This document shows, in pieces, positions 60,097 to 64,000 of a stretch of DNA of 64,000 nucleotides; the first letter of the stretch is position 1; every line of letters starts with the position of its first letter. The notes beneath the pieces are model-generated. The model saw only the letters and a program-made list of their open reading frames with translations. It was not told the DNA's origin and ran no database searches. The stretch is from JAGGSN01 sp965603725 (GTDB lineage Bacteria > Zixibacteria > MSB-5A5 > UBA10806 > 4484-95), in NCBI GenBank assembly GCA_965603725.1, contig CBFDEC010000013.1, positions 1 to 64,000 on the forward strand, given 5' to 3'. Position numbers and translations under genes: made by a program.

Positions 60097-61701
60097 TTAT
60101 TGAAGCTGCCAGCTCGTCGAATCTGGAACCACCGTTTGAGTGCGATAAATCACACCGGAACTGTATTTAATGGTAAACAAATACTGGGCCGTGCCGGACA
60201 AACCTGAACTTTGTATCAGGTCAATGTACCAGTACCCTGACGAATCGGTCGTATCGGAGGCGCTAAACGGAGTAATGACAATACCGTCGTATTTTACAGG
60301 ATGATAGCTTCGTGGTATCTCGGCGGTAATTTCAATACCCGACAGGCTGTCTCCACTGATATTATAAACCCAACCGTAAACCCGACATAAATCCGGGTCT
60401 TCCGGCGAGCCGGGATCAAATTCAGTCATCCATAACGTATCGGTTCCACCCCCGGAAGCGACAACAACAGTATCCTGCGTTAGAGTATAGTTATTGGCTG
60501 TAATCGCTACATAGAAACTATCAGCATCCAATTCCAGTATGCGTTTACCATTGACATCAGTGGTCAGACCATCGACTTTGACCGTTGACTGGTCAAGTGT
60601 CCTCACCGTTATTACCGCTCCCTGTATCTGTGTTGAATCAACAGTATTCAACACTATAAGCGTTTCCGGTTCGGTTCCGCCGCCCGTTGTTGAGATAGCG
60701 GCAATATCATCCTTAACATTATTATTGTCGCCGGCGGCGCCGGAGTAATCACCAAACTTCATTTGCAGGGTAGCCTGTTGATGAGATAAACCAGGATAAC
60801 CAACGCTTTTATATATTGAATCAAGTTTAGCGTCTTGAGCGGCTGTTAAAGAACCCGATCCCTGATAAGCCGATGTGTCCTTCAGCATAGCGCCCATGCC
60901 CGCGGAAACGCTTGAGGTGTCATACTCCCACATTTCATCCCATGCGCTCGACTTCACAGCCTCTGACGTGATTGCATTAGTGGCATAAGAACTGTCTCCT
61001 ATAGCTCCTGTTCTTAATCCGGCAAGCCAGTCGACCCATCTGATAGTCGTATTGGTAAAATTCTGATTCGACGTTGGATTGGTTATATCAGCCCAGTTTA
61101 TTCCGATATTACTTTCTTCAGTTAGTGTTGATACATTAACCTGATTAGTATCGCCATCTGATTTGAAGGCATTAAAGTTTGTTACATAAAGTGCGGCGCT
61201 GTCAGAGGAGCTATAAAGCAATTTTTCAAGATTGTCGGCAGCGTCCTTACTGTCTGAAATTTGAGCCGCATCAACTTCGAGATATCCCACAAACACCGAA
61301 TATTTATCAGTCCAGACTGTCGAATCCTGACCGTTCTTTTTGAAATTGGCATATAGCTGGTATATACCGCTTGAGGTCGCTCCATCTAAACTGTCAAATG
61401 GGATATGTATATGTATGGCATCATGTCCGGCCTGCGTATCAACCGAATCGACAAATCCTGAGCCATAGCCATAAATATTATCAGCAACCTCTGTTGCGTT
61501 TTGATATACCCGTAATCGGATAGAATCCGGCTTAGACCAGGTGCCGCTTAAGTTCATCGAATTGCCGGTTACGAACAGCGTTTCGGCATGAGTTGTGAAT
61601 ACAAAGTCATAGCCCCATACATTCGTTGTCCATAGCAAAAATAAAAATATTATCAGCTTATACCGACAGGTGCGTAAGCACAAGTCGTACGACCTTTTCA
61701 T
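60097..61701 (-). CDS. exported tail-fibre/appendage-like protein
   Basis: 534 residues with a signal peptide (KLIIFLFLLWTTNVWG near 15-30). Beta-rich N-terminal domain, then NIGINWADITNPTSNQ near 200, a phrase I associate with virion-appendage proteins, and helical linkers. A carboxypeptidase-regulatory-like Ig module follows (GLTTDVNGKRILELDADSFY near 385) and a second Ig-like end. No T9SS-type sorting motif. Export of a phage-like protein through a signal peptide is unusual. AGGAGG seven nt before ATG. Confidence 0.6.
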   Translation of the reverse strand: MKRSYDLCLRTCRYKLIIFLFLLWTTNVWGYDFVFTTHAETLFVTGNSMNLSGTWSKPDSIRLRVYQNATEVADNIYGYGSGFVDSVDTQAGHDAIHIHIPFDSLDGATSSGIYQLYANFKKNGQDSTVWTDKYSVFVGYLEVDAAQISDSKDAADNLEKLLYSSSDSAALYVTNFNAFKSDGDTNQVNVSTLTEESNIGINWADITNPTSNQNFTNTTIRWVDWLAGLRTGAIGDSSYATNAITSEAVKSSAWDEMWEYDTSSVSAGMGAMLKDTSAYQGSGSLTAAQDAKLDSIYKSVGYPGLSHQQATLQMKFGDYSGAAGDNNNVKDDIAAISTTGGGTEPETLIVLNTVDSTQIQGAVITVRTLDQSTVKVDGLTTDVNGKRILELDADSFYVAITANNYTLTQDTVVVASGGGTDTLWMTEFDPGSPEDPDLCRVYGWVYNISGDSLSGIEITAEIPRSYHPVKYDGIVITPFSASDTTDSSGYWYIDLIQSSGLSGTAQYLFTIKYSSGVIYRTQTVVPDSTSWQLQ

Positions 61702-61702
61702 A

Positions 61703-62377
61703 TTAATTACCTCCTAATATAGCCATCAATCTCCGCCTGCGACCTGTTGTTGACGTGTAGTAAACAGTAACTTTAACATGGTCTATATAAAGGGCATCCT
61801 GAACTGTATCAAAATCCCATATCAGAACGCCGAAATCGCCATTGTTAACGTCGGATGGCGACCAGTTGCCGCCCCATTTATCACTTGAACCACCCAGATC
61901 AATATATGCCTCATTTTCCACTAAAACCGGCAATAAATCGGCCCTTTCGTTACCCTCAACGGTATATGAACTTTTTGATAAAGCTATGTTTATTTTATTC
62001 CTGGTGCCGCTATATAAAGCATAGCCCTCGACCTGAACCAGGAAACCATCAATCGTGGTATTGGCCGGAATCGAAAAATTGAAATTGTAAGCTCTTAGTT
62101 TTTTCTGTCCAGTATTTCCATAATATGCTCTTGAATTATCCGATGAATATACATTTGCAGGATCAGACCATTCATCAAGAAAACCAGATTCACTCGAAGC
62201 GCTTGATGGGCTGTTTGGGCCCACCGATTCAGCCGAACAGGTCCTGGCGACAAAAACAGAAACGGTCGCCAAGACCAGTATGGCAAAACATAGTATGAAA
62301 ACCGAACGCCAGACGGTCGTCCGCCTTGGCGGATGAGATGCATTTCCTTTACTGAAATCAGGCTTTTTGCGGAGCAT
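61703..62377 (-). CDS. exported beta-sandwich protein, phage-like cluster
   Basis: 224 residues. N-terminal signal/anchor (VFILCFAILVLATVSVFVA near 27-45), then a jelly-roll-like domain with FNFSIPANTTIDGFLVQVE and DHVKVTVYYTS, a pattern found in many metagenomic phage-adjacent secreted proteins. Start has GGGAGG; the 5' end overlaps the upstream gene by 20 bp. Function unknown; probable adhesin or virion decoration. Confidence 0.6.
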   Translation of the reverse strand: MLRKKPDFSKGNASHPPRRTTVWRSVFILCFAILVLATVSVFVARTCSAESVGPNSPSSASSESGFLDEWSDPANVYSSDNSRAYYGNTGQKKLRAYNFNFSIPANTTIDGFLVQVEGYALYSGTRNKINIALSKSSYTVEGNERADLLPVLVENEAYIDLGGSSDKWGGNWSPSDVNNGDFGVLIWDFDTVQDALYIDHVKVTVYYTSTTGRRRRLMAILGGN

Positions 62378-63170
62378 TCAGACCTCCCAGAGAACCGGCA
62401 AACTTTCCCAGAAGCAGATAGGCATCGCGTTTGTACTGATCGGCCAGGGCAGACCATGATGAACTGATGCAGCTTCTGGTTCCCGACGATATGGCCTGGA
62501 GAGCTTTTATCCGGCAGATAATAGAAACTGACAGATAGGTTTCAGCTACTACAAGCGAGCTGTCGGTTGATGAGGAATAAATCGAATCGATAAAATTCAA
62601 TACTTGCTCGTTAGCTTCGCTGATTGCATTTTTAATGATCTCTTCATCGATAACAGCATACTCTGAAATGTAATCAACATAAACCCACTGACCCGCTTCA
62701 ATATCGCCGGAGCTTATCCGGCTGATTTCACCTTTGCTGTAATCGATACTGTAATCCGTGCCACGGGTGTACACTCGATAAGGCATATACCATACCGAAA
62801 CTGTAACAGCCTGGGGAATATTACCAGAGCTGATGCGGGTCAATATGCCGTTATCGTAGTCGACAGTATAATCTAAATTCTCCTTATAGATACTGCCGAG
62901 TGAGCTGTCGGAGGCAATCACCACCGAATCTCTTATCAGTTCGGATTTGTCAAGGCTTACCTGATTGCCGGCGGGGAACATTACCGTCTGGTAATCGGGT
63001 TTAATCTGCTCTTTGGCTTTGACTTTTTCAGAACCGGAATTAACCGGAGGATATTTTAAGGGCACTTTTAATCCAGCAGTCAGCTTAACCGGTTCTGAAT
63101 CGACCTGGCTGACGGCAATCTGATTTTCTACAATATGCTTTTGTACAGTTTCTACTGTTGTAAAACTCAT
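62358..63170 (-). CDS. phage-structural-like protein with two internal repeats
   Basis: 270 residues, no signal peptide. Two related blocks: DYTVDYDNGILTRISSGNIP near 98 and DYSIDYSKGEISRISSGDIE near 135, a strand-turn repeat likely forming a beta domain, followed by helices (IIKNAISEANEQVLNFIDS). Seen in tail tube/adaptor-type proteins; exact role unknown. GGAG upstream; overlaps both neighbours. Confidence 0.6.
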   Translation of the reverse strand: MSFTTVETVQKHIVENQIAVSQVDSEPVKLTAGLKVPLKYPPVNSGSEKVKAKEQIKPDYQTVMFPAGNQVSLDKSELIRDSVVIASDSSLGSIYKENLDYTVDYDNGILTRISSGNIPQAVTVSVWYMPYRVYTRGTDYSIDYSKGEISRISSGDIEAGQWVYVDYISEYAVIDEEIIKNAISEANEQVLNFIDSIYSSSTDSSLVVAETYLSVSIICRIKALQAISSGTRSCISSSWSALADQYKRDAYLLLGKFAGSLGGLNAPQKA

Positions 63171-63553
63171 GGCAAATCTATCTCCATTATTAACAGGTCA
63201 ACCAGACCGTGACCTGAGTTGCTCGAAGCGTTATTCGGTTCATAAGCTAATTTAAAGCTGGTTTCTGACGGTCTCCCCACTATAAAGCAATGTATCTGGT
63301 TTCTGGGAATAATGATAATGACCGGATTAGCAATTTGCAACGGCAGTGAGTTGCCGCCTGCATCTGTCAGGTCGCTGAAGTTTATAACCTGGTCATTTCC
63401 TTCCAATCTGCTGTATGAAAAAACTACTCTTGCGGCAGAGTCATCCTCAACCATCAAAAGCGCTGCATCGCAGGCGTCAGCATTTCCCCAGACAACAATG
63501 TTTGGAACTAACCATTTACGGTTACTTTTGAGGTAATCCAAAGTCAGGTTCAT
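63167..63553 (-). CDS. small phage-structural-like protein
   Basis: 128 residues, beta-rich, no signal peptide. GNADACDAALLMVEDDSAARV and NPVIIIIPRNQIHCFI suggest a head-tail or tail-decoration fold; no named family. Start overlaps the upstream ORF as ATGA, its stop overlaps the next ATG by four bases, so the cluster is translationally coupled. Confidence 0.55.
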   Translation of the reverse strand: MNLTLDYLKSNRKWLVPNIVVWGNADACDAALLMVEDDSAARVVFSYSRLEGNDQVINFSDLTDAGGNSLPLQIANPVIIIIPRNQIHCFIVGRPSETSFKLAYEPNNASSNSGHGLVDLLIMEIDLP

Positions 63554-64000
63554 CTGTCCCCCCTTGCCGCAGTAAAATGATCTGATTTCGGCGATGCAGC
63601 TACCTGGGTTCCGACCGGCGCTGTAGTAAAATCTCCGGTAACCCTAGCTCTTACCCAGAGCTTGTTTTCAGAATTAACCGAACTGCTTTGCCAGTCCGAC
63701 GGCGCTGATTCGAGGTCATTCCACAGATAAACGACTTTACTGGATTCATTAAAATTATAAGCGCCCGATTCGGGAATAAACGATTCCCATTCAGCGCCAT
63801 TATAATATTCCCAGACAACTGTGCCGCCGTTTCCGGCAGTGGACAGGATAATTGCCGCGCAGAAAAACTTGCTGTCCTTACCGATATATAGGCAATCGCC
63901 GGCATCATCGATGATCGCGTTCGACGATGAATGATAAACGTCGGCGGCATCGGCGTTGATCGCTTCATTAGTCTTATCCTGGTATGTTTGCGCATTGCCG
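63550..64000 (-). CDS. virion/appendage-like protein, 5' end outside the window
   Basis: The last 149 codons read without a stop from the window edge to TGA (63550-63552). Visible text includes YQDKTNEAINADAADVY, GDCLYIGKDSKFFCA, GGTVVWEYYNGAEWESF and LWVRARVTGDFTTAPVGTQ: a beta-sandwich with the WEYYNG-x-EW motif common in phage tail and neck proteins. Start not visible. The alternative ORF in another frame here is a shadow. Confidence 0.65.
   Translation of the reverse strand, partial: GNAQTYQDKTNEAINADAADVYHSSSNAIIDDAGDCLYIGKDSKFFCAAIILSTAGNGGTVVWEYYNGAEWESFIPESGAYNFNESSKVVYLWNDLESAPSDWQSSSVNSENKLWVRARVTGDFTTAPVGTQVAASPKSDHFTAARGDR

Noticed and set aside
63651..63995. Minus-strand ORF at the right edge
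   Set aside because: A different frame of the same strand reads open from the edge to a TGA that overlaps the next ATG and shows beta-sandwich protein motifs; the other frame is a shadow.

Overview
The window reads as a chromosomal contig from a diderm bacterium of the FCB superphylum, most like one of the uncultured lineages around Zixibacteria, Marinimicrobia or Latescibacteria. The main clues are a secreted protease ending in the 'YGNYPNPFN' C-terminal sorting-type motif, lipid A/LPS export and assembly genes (MsbA-like, GT9, O-antigen ligase-like), outer-membrane barrel proteins, and a giant oxygen-sensitive CoA-dehydratase activase that suggests anaerobic life. The phylum is inference; the window has no rRNA. 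Coding density is high and almost all core genes are on the minus strand, with many 1-44 nt overlaps.

Layout. 1-460: AT-rich remnant of a restriction-modification specificity protein plus a small Cys4 protein. 0.5-8 kb: activase, archaemetzincin-like protease, ROK kinase, PLP aminotransferase. 8.4-21 kb: radical SAM enzyme, then envelope genes (GT9, UppP, two outer-membrane proteins, O-antigen ligase-like, MsbA, nucleotidyltransferase plus CDP-glycerol-type transferase) with PgeF and Rel/Spo between. 21-31 kb: conserved housekeeping block rpsA-plsC-cmk-rluB / scpB / scpA-trpS, interrupted by an AT-rich AAA ATPase and a secreted metalloprotease. 31-41 kb: HNH protein, rhodanese/DoxX pair, a 1.1 kb repeat-filled gap, moeA, CtpA-type protease, a membrane spermidine-synthase-like protein and a second, Tat-signalled AmrS-type radical SAM protein. 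41-47 kb: eIF2B-like protein, minimal RNase HIII, EF-P, a degenerate M48 protein, apt, acylphosphatase, LOG-like protein. 47-53 kb: alkyltransferase-like protein, tRNA-Pro, radical SAM/SPASM protein, thioesterase, degenerate sensor/receiver protein, miaB. 53-59 kb: CDP-alcohol phosphatidyltransferase, two lipoproteins, a nuclease-like gene and a membrane protein embedded in intergenic repeats, and a phosphoesterase. 59.7-64 kb: a tight minus-strand cluster of exported, phage-structural-like proteins running off the window.

Notable structure. (i) A roughly 300-330 bp non-coding element occurs twice (33027-33355 and 42159-42459), each copy bounded by direct repeats. At the second site an 18 bp duplication covers exactly the stop/start junction of two genes, so both ORFs survived an insertion into what was probably an ATGA overlap. 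(ii) Several consensus promoters have their -10 box only 5-9 nt from the start codon with no good Shine-Dalgarno, implying leaderless transcripts beside ordinary SD-led genes. (iii) Modular palindromic repeats recur in intergenic DNA and even supply the last codons of two unrelated genes. (iv) Several proteins have altered key residues: EF-P loop, archaemetzincin third zinc ligand, M48 HExxH, sensor-kinase core.
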